64,000 bases of DNA from JBKEDF01 sp047975325 (GCA_047975325.1 JBKEDF010000089.1:20972-84971); one strand, 5' to 3'. Positions 26,381 through 35,247 are shown, numbered from the stretch's first letter. Numbers and translations: made by a program. The notes: generated by a model from the sequence alone, not told the origin.

Positions 26381-26971
26381 ATGACAAGGGGAAACCGCCT
26401 TTTTTCCGCACTGATTGCCGCCATCGCCCTGGCTGCGCTTGCCGCTCAATTCACCTTCGTACAGGGACGGACGGGCGACCTTGGCGCCTCCTTTCGTTGG
26501 CTCAGCGGTTATTTTACCATCCTGACCAACGGGATTGTTGCCATCGCCTTCGCGGCACAGGTGTTTGGCAGACGCCTTTCTGCACGGGAAGCCGCAGCCA
26601 TTACGACATCCATCATCATGATCGGGCTGGTCTATCACCTTATCCTGGCACGCAGCCTGCCCCCCTATTTACTGCGATGGTGGGCGGATCTCGGCCTGCA
26701 TGCGCTGGTTCCCACCCTCGTGCCGCTCTGGTGGATGCGGTTCGCGCCACGCGGGTTGTCCTTGCGCGATCTGCCCTTCTGCCTGGCCTGGCCCCTGCTT
26801 TATTGCCTCGCTGTACTGATCCGCGGCGCGGCAACAGGGTTTTTCCCCTATCCGTTTCTCGACGCCCACCGTATTGGCTGGGAAATGGTCGCACTGAATG
26901 TCGTGGAACTGGCGCTTGCCTTTGCGGCCCTCACCCTCCTGCTGATCGGGCTTGCCCGGATTACTCGCTGA
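26381..26971 (+). CDS. Pr6Pr family membrane protein
   Basis: A 196-aa protein with six membrane helices. FRWLSGYFTILTNGIVAIAF (about 35-54) matches the Pr6Pr (FAR-17a/AIG1-like) family, whose members have the YFTxxTN motif; WWADLGLHALVPTLVPLWWMRF and LDAHRIGWEMVALNVV fit later family blocks. No function is known. The preferred ATG at 26381 has no close ribosome site. The gene lies on the opposite strand to the surrounding housekeeping block, and its end overlaps the end of the DUF1491 gene by 11 nt. Confidence 0.82.
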   Translation: MTRGNRLFSALIAAIALAALAAQFTFVQGRTGDLGASFRWLSGYFTILTNGIVAIAFAAQVFGRRLSAREAAAITTSIIMIGLVYHLILARSLPPYLLRWWADLGLHALVPTLVPLWWMRFAPRGLSLRDLPFCLAWPLLYCLAVLIRGAATGFFPYPFLDAHRIGWEMVALNVVELALAFAALTLLLIGLARITR

Positions 26972-27293
26972 GCCCGTCCTCCTCCAGCAAGGTCCGCCCT
27001 GCCCTGTCTTCCAGTTCAATTACCCAAAGATCGGGGTCGAAACCGCGCTGGCGCGCAATCGCCGCATCAACGGCGGTCTCTTCCCCCTCTGCCAGAACGA
27101 CCCAAGCGCGCGCACCGGTCATCAGATCGAACGATCGCTGAAAAGCCTGCGCCTGCCCGTCAAGCGTTGCCAGCTTGACCAGAACAGCACCGGCCGTCGC
27201 ATCACCCCTTGCCACGACATAGGCCGGGATATCGGCCAGCCGAAGCCGTGTCAGATAGGCCCGCACCCAGAAATCTGCCGTCAGCCGCGCCAA
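26961..27293 (-). CDS. DUF1491 family protein
   Basis: A 110-aa cytoplasmic protein of unknown function, strongly matching DUF1491: RLTADFWVRAYLTRLRLADIP, TAGAVLVKLATLDGQA, FQRSFDLMTGARAWV, QRGFDPDLWVIELEDRAGR (in parts). The frame can be opened at GTG 27356, but the family begins near ARLTADFWV, and AAGGGGG lies 7 nt before a TTG at 27293, which I choose. It follows era in the same transcript. Confidence 0.85.
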   Translation of the reverse strand: MARLTADFWVRAYLTRLRLADIPAYVVARGDATAGAVLVKLATLDGQAQAFQRSFDLMTGARAWVVLAEGEETAVDAAIARQRGFDPDLWVIELEDRAGRTLLEEDGLSE

Positions 27294-27368
27294 GATCTGC
27301 CCCCCTTCCCCCTTGCGGAAATATCCTGATCGGGGATCCCCGCAAGCATCTGGCACAGATGGGCGGCC

Positions 27369-28283
27369 TCAGTTCCCGTCCTTGAAATCAAGCCCCATCT
27401 CCGAATAGCGCTCCGGCTCCTCCAGCCAGTTGGCACGCCGCTTGACCTGCAGAAAAAGATGTACCTTCCGGCCCAGAAACTCCATCAGTTCTGCCCGCGC
27501 AGCCTGACCGACAGCCTTGATCGTCTCTCCGCGATTGCCCAGAACGATCCCCTTATGCCCCTCACGGGCAACATAGACCACCTGTTCGATCCGGGCGGAG
27601 CCATCCTTGCGATCCTCCCAGGCCTCGGTCTCCACCGTCAATTGATAGGGTAATTCCTCATGCAGGCGCAGCGTCAGCTTTTCGCGGGTAATCTCGGCGG
27701 CAATCTGGCGCATGGGCAGATCGGCGATCTGTTCCTCGGGGTAGTACCACGGCCCTTCCGGAAGCTGTTCCGCCAGCCAGACGCGAAGCTTGTCTACCCC
27801 ATGGCCGCGTTCCGCGGAAATCATGAAGGTTTCCACAAAGGGGAAAGCCTCATTCATCCTTGCAGAAAGCCCCAGCAGGACCTCGGCCTTCACCCGATCG
27901 ATCTTGTTGATCGCAAGGGCAACCGGGCGGCCCTGCGGGACCCGGTCACGCAGGCTGTCGATGATGGCCTCCACACCTTCGGTCAATCCGCGATGAGCCT
28001 CGATCAGCAGCACAACCACATCGGCATCCGCCGCCCCGCCCCAAGCCGCCGCCACCATCGCGCGGTCCAGCCTGCGGCGAGGACGGAACAACCCGGGCGT
28101 ATCAACGAAGACAAGCTGCGCCGCACCTTCCATCGCAATCCCGCGAATGCGCGCCCGGGTTGTCTGTACCTTATGGGTGACGATGGAAACCTTGGCCCCC
28201 ACCATCCGGTTCAGAAGCGTTGACTTTCCGGCATTGGGTTCTCCGATCAGGGCCACGAAACCCGCACGGGTCGCTTCAGTCAT
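27369..28283 (-). CDS. era: GTPase Era
   Basis: A 304-aa GTPase needed for 16S rRNA maturation and 30S assembly. G1 GEPNAGKST begins at residue 15, the G2 region TTRARIRG, G3 DTPG, G4 NKID. A C-terminal KH domain (GNRGETIKAVGQAARAEL, KVHLFLQVK) binds the 3' end of 16S rRNA. It overlaps rnc by 8 nt, the classic rnc-era coupling. Confidence 0.97.
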   Translation of the reverse strand: MTEATRAGFVALIGEPNAGKSTLLNRMVGAKVSIVTHKVQTTRARIRGIAMEGAAQLVFVDTPGLFRPRRRLDRAMVAAAWGGAADADVVVLLIEAHRGLTEGVEAIIDSLRDRVPQGRPVALAINKIDRVKAEVLLGLSARMNEAFPFVETFMISAERGHGVDKLRVWLAEQLPEGPWYYPEEQIADLPMRQIAAEITREKLTLRLHEELPYQLTVETEAWEDRKDGSARIEQVVYVAREGHKGIVLGNRGETIKAVGQAARAELMEFLGRKVHLFLQVKRRANWLEEPERYSEMGLDFKDGN

Positions 28284-28965
28284 TTATCTTCTCCATCTGC
28301 GCCAGCAATGCCCGTGCGGCAGCTTGTTCTGCCGCCCGCTTGGTACCGGCGCTGGCCTTCGCAGCCTCGCCGCTGTCCAGCCTGACCTCAACCGTGAAAA
28401 GCGGTTGATGATCGGGGCCGGAACGGCCCAGTTCATGATAGCCTGGCGGCGCCATTCCCCGCGCCTGCGCCCATTCCTGCAGCGAAGTCTTGGGATCCCG
28501 CGCATCCTTTTCGACGGTCGCGATCCGCTCCCCCCAAAACCGCAGCACCAGGTCCCGCGATGCGTCGAAACCGGCATCAAGATAGACTGCGGCAATCACC
28601 GCCTCCATCGCATCGCCCAGAAGCGCCTCCTTGCGTCGCCCGCCGGACATCATTTCCGACCGGCCAAGCTTGAGCACATCGCCAAGCCCGATCTCACGCG
28701 CCACTGAAGCACAGCTTTCCTTGCGCACGAGGGCGTTGAAACGCGGGGCAAGGCGCCCCTCGGCGGCTTTCGGATCGGCCTTGAGCAATGCTTCTGCCAT
28801 GACCAGCCCCAATACCCGATCCCCCAGAAATTCCAGACGCTGGTTATCCGGGCGGGTCGGAGAGGAAATCGAACTATGCGTGACCGCGCGCAGCAAAAGC
28901 TCCGGTCGGGAAAATTCATGACCAAGCCGGGCCGAAAAGGCCTGGAGATCGGCCGAAAGCTTCAC
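28276..28965 (-). CDS. rnc: Ribonuclease III
   Basis: A 229-aa double-strand-specific endoribonuclease. The RNase III signature QRLEFLGDRVLGLVMA is at about residues 43-58, the second acidic cluster GDAMEAVIAAVY at about 117-128, and a dsRNA-binding domain covers about 155-225 (LQEWAQARGM ... GEAAKASAGTKRAAEQAAARALL in parts). Catalytic Glu/Asp residues are all present. It overlaps lepB by 4 nt and era by 8 nt. Confidence 0.97.
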   Translation of the reverse strand: MKLSADLQAFSARLGHEFSRPELLLRAVTHSSISSPTRPDNQRLEFLGDRVLGLVMAEALLKADPKAAEGRLAPRFNALVRKESCASVAREIGLGDVLKLGRSEMMSGGRRKEALLGDAMEAVIAAVYLDAGFDASRDLVLRFWGERIATVEKDARDPKTSLQEWAQARGMAPPGYHELGRSGPDHQPLFTVEVRLDSGEAAKASAGTKRAAEQAAARALLAQMEKIND

Positions 28966-29750
28966 TCAACCGCCTTGAAATAGCGATCCGAACGCCAGGT
29001 CCAGAAATAGAGCATCGACCGCCCCGCCGAAGAAAACATGATCCGGTCCGCGCGCCCGATCAGATGATCGGCAGGCACAAACCCGACCCCCCCGACGGCC
29101 TGCCCCACACGGCTGTCCTGACTGTTGTCGCGATTATCACCCATGAAGAAATACTGCCCTTCCGGCACGGTGAACACATCAGTATTGTCGCCATAGCTGT
29201 TGGATTCGATGTTCAGGACCGAATGGCTCCGCCCGCCCGGCAATGTTTCGGTAAAACGTTCCTTGACGCAGACACCACCCTGCCCCACCGGTGCATTCTG
29301 GCAACGTGCCTGATTACCCATCGGACCCTGCAATTCGCTGATTTCCTCGAAAAGCCCGTTGGGCGCCTGCGGCACCTCTTCATCATTGATCCAGAGCCGC
29401 CCGTCTTTCATCTGAACCCGATCACCCGGCAGACCGATCAGGCGCTTGATGAAATCGGAATTGTTGACCGGATGACGAAAGACCACGACATCGCCACGTT
29501 CCGGTTCCGAAAAGAACAGGCGCCCTTCGATGGGACAGGCCGAAAACGGGCAGGAGAACCGCGAATAGCCATAGGCCATCTTGTTCACGAAAAGGAAATC
29601 GCCGATCAGCAGCGTGTCCTTCATGGATCCGGAGGGGATCCAGAAAGGTTGAAAAAATAGCGTGCGAAACACACCCGCGATCAGGAGCGCATAGAAAATC
29701 GTCTTCAGGGTTTCCACGATACCGTTTTCGGATTTCGCCTTGCGGGCCAT
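28962..29750 (-). CDS. lepB: Signal peptidase I
   Basis: A 262-aa membrane-bound leader peptidase. One N-terminal anchor (TLKTIFYALLIAGVFRTLFF) precedes the catalytic Ser in WIPSGSMKDTLLIGD and the general-base Lys in DFIKRLIGLPGDR; GDNRDNSQDSR is box E. Length is typical. The longer frame to 29861 overlaps acpS and is not conserved. It lies between acpS and rnc in the block. Confidence 0.96.
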   Translation of the reverse strand: MARKAKSENGIVETLKTIFYALLIAGVFRTLFFQPFWIPSGSMKDTLLIGDFLFVNKMAYGYSRFSCPFSACPIEGRLFFSEPERGDVVVFRHPVNNSDFIKRLIGLPGDRVQMKDGRLWINDEEVPQAPNGLFEEISELQGPMGNQARCQNAPVGQGGVCVKERFTETLPGGRSHSVLNIESNSYGDNTDVFTVPEGQYFFMGDNRDNSQDSRVGQAVGGVGFVPADHLIGRADRIMFSSAGRSMLYFWTWRSDRYFKAVE

Positions 29751-29803
29751 GTTTCTGCCTCTTCGCTGCCTCGCGCGCTTCTTGCGCGCGGGGGGATGCG
29801 GAG

Positions 29804-30217
29804 TCAAGCGGGCGTAGCGGGAATCGGGCGGGCTTCGATCACGACGAAGGCCTGCGCCCATGGATGATCATCGGTCAGCGTAACATGAACCACCGCCTCA
29901 TGCCCCGCAGGGGTCATGCTGTGCAGCCGTTCCGCCGCCCATCCCGTCAGATGCATCACCGGCTGTCCGCTTTGCATATTGCTGACCGCCATATCCTTCC
30001 AGGCAATCCCCATGCGCAGCCCGGTCCCAAGCGCCTTGGAACAGGCCTCTTTCGCGGCCCATCGTTTGGCATAGGTTCCGGCCACATCCATACGGTTTTC
30101 GGCCTTGCGCTGTTCGGTTTCGGTAAAGACACGCTGTCGGAAACGATCCCCAAAGCGATCAAGCACACCGGCGATGCGGTCAATATTCGCAAGATCCGTA
30201 CCGATACCAAGGATCAT
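29804..30217 (-). CDS. acpS: Holo-[acyl-carrier-protein] synthase
   Basis: A 137-aa phosphopantetheinyl transferase that activates ACP. The magnesium ligands are visible in GIGTDLANIDRI (Asp8) and RWAAKEACSKALGTG (Glu). Standard AcpS type. A TAAGGAT site lies 9 nt before the ATG. Upstream is an unusual AT-rich segment separating it from pdxJ; downstream is lepB after 53 nt containing a CGCGCGC/GCGCGCG hairpin (29772-29790). Confidence 0.95.
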   Translation of the reverse strand: MILGIGTDLANIDRIAGVLDRFGDRFRQRVFTETEQRKAENRMDVAGTYAKRWAAKEACSKALGTGLRMGIAWKDMAVSNMQSGQPVMHLTGWAAERLHSMTPAGHEAVVHVTLTDDHPWAQAFVVIEARPIPATPA

Positions 30218-30225
30218 TCGTGCCC

Positions 30226-30310
30226 ATCCTTACATGGCGGAAATTATATTATTTCCTTCTAAAATTATAATTTATACAAATAAAACAAATTATTATAAGA
30301 ATATCCTTAC
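30226..30310. repeat. Very AT-rich segment flanked by 8-bp direct repeats
   Basis: ATCCTTAC occurs at 30226-30233 and again at 30303-30310; the next bases (ATG / CTG) extend the similarity to 10 of 11. Between them lie 69 bp that are almost all A and T, in striking contrast to the surroundings, with an internal inverted repeat GGAAAT/ATTTCC at 30239-30256. On the minus strand, the transcribed one for acpS, it offers several TATAAT-like boxes (CTTATAAT, ATTATAAT, AATATAAT), and the acpS ribosome site lies in the proximal repeat copy. It could be an acpS promoter with UP-element character or the scar of a small insertion. Confidence 0.6.
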
Positions 30311-30326
30311 CTGAAACATGAACGCC

Positions 30327-31085
30327 CTAGCACAGATGCGTCCGCGCCGTATCCATACGGCGGCGCATTTCCTCAATCGCGGGGCCAAGACCACGGAAAA
30401 CGGCCTCTCCCATCAGGAAATGGCCGATATTGAGTTCCACAACCTCCGGGAAGGTCGCAACCCTGGCTGCGGTTTCATAGTCAAGCCCATGGCCCATATG
30501 GACCTCAAGCCCCAAACCATGCGCTTGCATGGCACCACGGCGCAATGCCTCCAGTTCGGTTGCGGCATCGGCCTCCCGCCCCTCGGCAAGCAGGTCGCAA
30601 TAATGGCCGGTATGAAGTTCCACCACCGCCGCCCCGCATTTGGCCGAAGCATCGATCTGCGCCGCCTCATGGCCAATGAACATCGATACACGGCATCCCG
30701 CCTCGCGCAGCGGCGTGACGAATTCGGTCAGGTTCTTCAGATCACCTGCCACATCCAGCCCGCCTTCGGTCGTCCGTTCCTCACGCTTTTCGGGGACAAG
30801 GCAGACAGCATGAGGTTTGTGGCGCAGCACGATGGCCTGCATTTCCGCCGTGGCCGCACATTCGAAATTCAAGGGTACCGTGATCCCGGCCATCAACGCC
30901 TCGATATCGGCATCGCGGATATGACGACGGTCCTCACGCAGATGGGCAGTGATACCGTCGGCACCTGCCGCCTCCGCCAGAAGTGCCGCACGCAACGGAT
31001 CCGGCATTGCCCCGCCACGCGCATTGCGAAGGGTTGCCACATGGTCGACATTCACGCCGAGCCTGATCCGTGTCAGCGGCTTCAT
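30327..31085 (-). CDS. pdxJ: Pyridoxine 5'-phosphate synthase
   Basis: A 252-aa TIM-barrel enzyme that makes pyridoxine 5'-phosphate from deoxyxylulose 5-phosphate and 3-amino-2-oxopropyl phosphate. RLGVNVDHVATLRNARGG, GITAHLREDRRHI, LVPEKREERTTEGGLDV and VELHTGHYC are the family blocks with catalytic residues Glu and His present. GGAAG lies 8 nt before the ATG. It is in the rel-to-recO block. Confidence 0.97.
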   Translation of the reverse strand: MKPLTRIRLGVNVDHVATLRNARGGAMPDPLRAALLAEAAGADGITAHLREDRRHIRDADIEALMAGITVPLNFECAATAEMQAIVLRHKPHAVCLVPEKREERTTEGGLDVAGDLKNLTEFVTPLREAGCRVSMFIGHEAAQIDASAKCGAAVVELHTGHYCDLLAEGREADAATELEALRRGAMQAHGLGLEVHMGHGLDYETAARVATFPEVVELNIGHFLMGEAVFRGLGPAIEEMRRRMDTARTHLC

Positions 31086-31249
31086 ATTCTATCTTCCCAT
31101 CCTTTTCCCGGCATGCTGCGGGGTGTTCCCCATCGCTTTCATCAGAAAGTATTTGGGTTCATCCATAATGACCAGCGCAAAAGCCGCAATCATATCGTCG
31201 GGCCGGGCTTCACACGGGGTTGTGACGCGCCCTGCCCTTGTCACCAGCC

Positions 31250-31927
31250 CTATGAAAGCCCCGCTTCGGACTGTTGTACCTGCTTGGCGGCTTCCACCGC
31301 TTCGGCCTCCCGCGCCGCCAGCCGTTTTTCCAACTTTTCGCGCAGTTTTTTCCTGCGGCGGTTCTGATAAGCGATAATCACCGGAAGACACAGATAGTAT
31401 CCCGCCAGCCCCGCAACGATCCCCCAGATGATCCCCCCGATCAGGTAGGGATACCAGACCGTTTTCATGAACCGGATCAGATTGGTCCAATGCAGCGGAT
31501 CATCGCTGAAAAGCGCACGAATATTGGCCCAGCATTCCGTTCCCGCCTGCCCGAAGGCCGAAAAGATGTAAAGCGGCGTCATGGTGCCCGGACTGCCCAG
31601 AAGCCAGTTTCCCAGTTCAACGCTGAAAGCCGCGATGAAGGGAAAGGTCAACGGGTTGCCGACAAAGGTCGCCATCAGCGAGGCAAGGATATTCCCGCGC
31701 AACAGCCATGCAAAAAGCGCGGCGGCCAGAAAATGAAACCCAAAGAGCGGCGTAAAGGAAATGAAGATTCCCGCGAAAATACCCCGGGCGATCCGATGCG
31801 GCGCATCGGGCAGCCGCCGCAGGCGATGATTGACGTAATAGGCCGCCCGCGTCCAGCCGCCACGCGGCCAGACGCTTTCGATCAAAACACGTCCCCAGCT
31901 TCTTTTGTTGCGCCTCTTAAATACCAT
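31250..31927 (-). CDS. DUF2062 family membrane protein
   Basis: A 225-aa protein with three membrane helices. RIARGIFAGIFISFTPLFGFHFLAA and NPLTFPFIAAFSVELGNWLLG are the DUF2062 signature. The C-terminus is a basic, Glu/Lys-rich tail (RRRKKLREKLEKRLAAREAEAVEAA). No known reaction. It follows rel after 22 nt and precedes pdxJ with a 164-bp gap in which I see nothing. Confidence 0.88.
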   Translation of the reverse strand: MVFKRRNKRSWGRVLIESVWPRGGWTRAAYYVNHRLRRLPDAPHRIARGIFAGIFISFTPLFGFHFLAAALFAWLLRGNILASLMATFVGNPLTFPFIAAFSVELGNWLLGSPGTMTPLYIFSAFGQAGTECWANIRALFSDDPLHWTNLIRFMKTVWYPYLIGGIIWGIVAGLAGYYLCLPVIIAYQNRRRKKLREKLEKRLAAREAEAVEAAKQVQQSEAGLS

Positions 31928-31949
31928 TTCAGTTGCGCCAGGCCCCTCC

Positions 31950-34067
31950 TTATGGCTTGCGCCCGATATCGCGCCGGCGTTTCACCTCCGCTATATCGAT
32001 TTCCGCCTCAAGCGATGTCATCACCATATGCAGATGTTCAACATCTCTCAGGTCAACATCGAGGCGGATCCTAAAAAAATCAGGTTTGCGATCAGTAAAA
32101 TGCAGATCCGAGATATTGGCCTTCTGCTCCCCTATCAAGGTGCAGACCCTGCCCAATACGCCGGCATCATTTGAAATCGTCAATTCAAGTCCAACTGTGT
32201 GAACGGCGGCATGCCTGCCGGAATGCCAGTTCAGATCAACCCAGCGACCGGGTTGATCCTCAAGTTCGGCCAGGGCCGGGCAGTCGATGGCATGCACCAC
32301 AACCCCCTTGCCACGGTAGGTGATCCCGATGATCCGTTCGCCCGGCAGGGGCTGGCAGCAAGGCCCGCGCTGATAGGTATGGCCAGGGCCAAGGCCGACA
32401 AATGGACGGCGGGAATCAACCTCTTCCCCTTCACGTTCGCCCAGTTCAGGGTAAAGCGTCTCCAACACCTTCCGGCCTGAAATCTCGGCGCTGCCAAGCT
32501 GGGCAAGCAGTTCCTTCTCATCCGCCATTCCCAGCATCTTTGCCGCAGTTCTCAAGGCCTTGTCAGTTGCCTTGCGACCGACATGTTCAAAGGCGGCACG
32601 GGCAAGTTCGCGGCCCAGACGGATGAAACGGCCGCGATCCTCCTCCCTCAGTGAACGGCGGATTGCGGATTTCGCCCGCCCTGTCGCAACGATATCGACC
32701 CAGCTAGTCTGGGGGCTTTGCCCCTCGGCGGTGATGATCTCCACCGACTGTCCATTCTTCAGACGTGTCCAGAGCGGGACCCGGATCCCATCCACTTTTG
32801 CCGAAACCGTGGACTGCCCGATCCGCGTGTGAATCGCATAGGCAAAATCAAGCGGCGTCGCCCCGCGCGGAAGCTGGATCACATCGCCCTTGGGGGTGAA
32901 ACAGAAAACCTGGTCATTATACATGTCCAGTTTCACATTTTCGAGAAAATCGTCATGGTCTTCCTCATCCAGCCGTTCCGACAGGCTTGCCACCCATCTT
33001 GCCGGATCGACCGCAAAGGGATTTTCCGCCCGGACCCCTTCGCGATAGGACCAATGCGCAGCAACACCCGCCTCGGCCACCTCATGCATCTGACGGGTCC
33101 GGATCTGCGCTTCCACCCGTTTGCCGTCACGCCCCGAAACAGTGGTATGCAAGGACCGGTAACCGTTGGACTTCGGCTGGCTGATATAATCCTTGAACCG
33201 CCCCGGCACTGAACGCCAGCGCTGATGGATCACTCCCAGCACACGATAGCAATCGGCAACATTGGTGGTGATAACGCGAAACCCATAGATATCGGACAGC
33301 CGGGAAAAGGTAAGGTTCTTTTCCTGCATCTTGCGCCAGATCGAATAGGGCTTCTTGGCCCGGCCATAGACATCGGCCTCGATCCCCGCCTTGTCCAGTT
33401 CAAGGCGGATATCGGCGGTAATCTTGTAGACCACATCCCCCGCCTCACGCTGCAGGGTGATGAAGCGGCGGATGATGGAATTGCGCGCCTCGGGATTGAG
33501 CACGCGGAAGGCGAGATCCTCAAGTTCCTCGCGCATCCATTGCATCCCCATCCGACCGGCAAGCGGGGCATAGATCTCCATCGTTTCCCGTGCCTTCTGG
33601 GCCTGCTTTTCGGCGCGCATGGATTTGATCGTGCGCATGTTGTGCAAACGGTCGGCCAGCTTGACCAGGATCACCCGCAGATCCTTGGACATCGCAACGA
33701 AAAGCTTGCGGAAATTTTCCGCCTGCCTGGATTGCGTCGAAGAAAGTTCAAGATTGGTAAGCTTGGTGACACCATCCACCAGTTCTGCAACCTCCTCACC
33801 GAACAGGGAGGTGATCTCCGAATAGGTTGTCTTGGTATCCTCAATCGTATCATGCAGGAGTGCGGTAATGATCGAAGCATCACCAAGCCGCATTTCCGTC
33901 AGGATCGCGGCCACTGCGACAGGATGGGTGAAATAGGGTTCCCCGGAATGGCGGAACTGTCCCTCATGCATCCGGTGCCCGAAATCATAGGCTTTCCGGA
34001 TCAGATCCGCATTGCTACCCGGATTGTAGTTGTGAACGAGGGCGATCAGGTCTTCGACGTCGATCAT
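31950..34067 (-). CDS. rel: Bifunctional (p)ppGpp synthetase/hydrolase
   Basis: A 705-aa stringent-response enzyme. The N-terminal HD hydrolase domain has FTHPVAVAAIL and LLHDTIEDT (His-Asp and Glu-Asp intact); the synthetase domain has RFKDYISQPKSNGYRSLHTT, an RXKD motif that marks bifunctional enzymes, and EAQIRTRQMHEVAEAG. TGS (about 385-445) and C-terminal ACT (about 625-700) domains follow. It makes and degrades the alarmone in response to starvation. It directly follows rpoZ (30 nt), the same order as E. coli rpoZ-spoT. Confidence 0.96.
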   Translation of the reverse strand: MIDVEDLIALVHNYNPGSNADLIRKAYDFGHRMHEGQFRHSGEPYFTHPVAVAAILTEMRLGDASIITALLHDTIEDTKTTYSEITSLFGEEVAELVDGVTKLTNLELSSTQSRQAENFRKLFVAMSKDLRVILVKLADRLHNMRTIKSMRAEKQAQKARETMEIYAPLAGRMGMQWMREELEDLAFRVLNPEARNSIIRRFITLQREAGDVVYKITADIRLELDKAGIEADVYGRAKKPYSIWRKMQEKNLTFSRLSDIYGFRVITTNVADCYRVLGVIHQRWRSVPGRFKDYISQPKSNGYRSLHTTVSGRDGKRVEAQIRTRQMHEVAEAGVAAHWSYREGVRAENPFAVDPARWVASLSERLDEEDHDDFLENVKLDMYNDQVFCFTPKGDVIQLPRGATPLDFAYAIHTRIGQSTVSAKVDGIRVPLWTRLKNGQSVEIITAEGQSPQTSWVDIVATGRAKSAIRRSLREEDRGRFIRLGRELARAAFEHVGRKATDKALRTAAKMLGMADEKELLAQLGSAEISGRKVLETLYPELGEREGEEVDSRRPFVGLGPGHTYQRGPCCQPLPGERIIGITYRGKGVVVHAIDCPALAELEDQPGRWVDLNWHSGRHAAVHTVGLELTISNDAGVLGRVCTLIGEQKANISDLHFTDRKPDFFRIRLDVDLRDVEHLHMVMTSLEAEIDIAEVKRRRDIGRKP

Positions 34068-34097
34068 CCCTGTGTCTTTCCAACCTGTCCCCGGACC

Positions 34098-34451
34098 TTA
34101 GTTGCCGCCTTGCGCTTCCATAAGGGCACGAAGGAGTTTTTCCTCGGACATATCATCCATTGCCGGGCGATCCACCTCCGCCCCCATCAGGAGGGCCATC
34201 TGATCTTCCTCGGGCTCATCCACCTCAATCTGGGTCTGGTGGCTTTCGATCGTGCGTTCACGCAGATCGGCCGCAGTCTGGGTTTCATCGGCAATTTCGC
34301 GCAGCGCAACGACCGGGTTCTTGTCATTGTCGCGGTCAATCGTCAGCGGCGAACCGGACTGGATTTCCCGGGCGCGGTAGGATGCCAGCATGACAAGCTC
34401 GAACCGGTTCGGCACCTTGTCAACGCAATCTTCGACCGTAACGCGGGCCAT
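34098..34451 (-). CDS. rpoZ: DNA-directed RNA polymerase subunit omega
   Basis: A 117-aa omega subunit that aids assembly of RNA polymerase. MARVTVEDCVDKVPNRFELVMLASYRAREI (in parts) and KNPVVALREIADETQ are the conserved N-terminal core; the acidic C-terminal tail is alphaproteobacterial. It heads the rpoZ-rel-...-era transcript and has a plausible promoter 37-65 nt upstream. Confidence 0.96.
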   Translation of the reverse strand: MARVTVEDCVDKVPNRFELVMLASYRAREIQSGSPLTIDRDNDKNPVVALREIADETQTAADLRERTIESHQTQIEVDEPEEDQMALLMGAEVDRPAMDDMSEEKLLRALMEAQGGN

Positions 34452-34487
34452 GGGAATACCTTTCTGCTTGGAGAGCGAGGAAAGGCC

Positions 34488-34516
34488 TGTTTAAGCGGAA
34501 GCAAAAGGCTTGACAA
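34488..34516 (-). promoter_or_regulatory. Candidate rpoZ promoter
   Basis: On the minus strand TTGTCA (34516-34511) is followed after 17 nt by TAAACA (34493-34488), about 37 nt before the rpoZ ATG. Five of six and four of six matches to the sigma-70 consensus with ideal spacing. The -35 element lies inside a small palindrome (GCTTGACAAGC). Confidence 0.5.
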
Positions 34517-34638
34517 GCGCAGATCACGCCTTGTTCCACAATAAAACCGATCAAATTCGGGCGGATCACGAAATTGCGTACCCTGCCACCCGCCCTGCGG
34601 GAAGAAAATGACGGGGCTTACGCGTCAAGGCTGTGATT

Positions 34639-35247
34639 CTACGTCATTGGCGGATCGGTTGAAAGCGGGCGGATTGCGGCCCGGTCAGCCTCGGGCAGGG
34701 CCGCCAGCATCTGCGCCACGCTCCGCCCCGTCCGCGGATGGCGCCAATCCGGCGCGATTTCGGCAAAGGGCACCAGAACAAAGGCGCGCTCCTCCAGGCG
34801 TGGATGTGGCAGGATCAGGCGATCAGGGGCTTGACGGCCCCTTTCCTGCGGAGGCAGAAGGCGCAAGCGGTCCTGGGTTTCGGGATCGGGCAATACGGAT
34901 TGTCCCCGCGCAAGCAGATCCAGATCCAGGCTTCGTGCGCCCCAGCGGGTATCGCGACTGCGCCCGAATTTCGCTTCGATCCGGTGCAGAATATCCAGGA
35001 TTTCCGGTGATTCGATTTCCAACGGGACCGAAAACGCGGCTACGGCGTTCACATATTCGGGACCGGCACCGGGCGGAAAACATGGGGTGCGGAAAAACCT
35101 GCTACAGCCCAAAAGGGAAAAACCTTCAAAAACAATATGTAGTAGCGCCTTCTTTAACGTATAAGCGGGTTCCCGCCGTCCACGCCTTGTTTCAATTGGC
35201 AGATTCGCGCCTAGCGCAACAAAAATTCGCCCCACTCCATTCATCAT
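34639..35247 (-). CDS. folK: 2-amino-4-hydroxy-6-hydroxymethyldihydropteridine diphosphokinase
   Basis: A 202-aa HPPK, which pyrophosphorylates the pterin in folate synthesis. Visible: FVALGANLP at the start, SRFFRTPCFPPGAGPEYVNA, RWGARSLDLDLL (the two catalytic Asp) and ILPHPRLEERAFVLVPFAEIAP. It is longer than E. coli FolK (159 aa) by an inserted loop around 110-140 and a C-terminal extension, both usual in alphaproteobacteria. It is single and divergent from the NYN gene. Confidence 0.94.
   Translation of the reverse strand: MMNGVGRIFVALGANLPIETRRGRREPAYTLKKALLHIVFEGFSLLGCSRFFRTPCFPPGAGPEYVNAVAAFSVPLEIESPEILDILHRIEAKFGRSRDTRWGARSLDLDLLARGQSVLPDPETQDRLRLLPPQERGRQAPDRLILPHPRLEERAFVLVPFAEIAPDWRHPRTGRSVAQMLAALPEADRAAIRPLSTDPPMT

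Noticed and set aside
29772..29790. CGCGCGC/GCGCGCG hairpin between acpS and lepB as an RNase III autoregulation site
   Set aside because: A 7-bp stem is too short for RNase III cleavage and there is no T-tract; kept only as an intra-operon hairpin in the acpS note.
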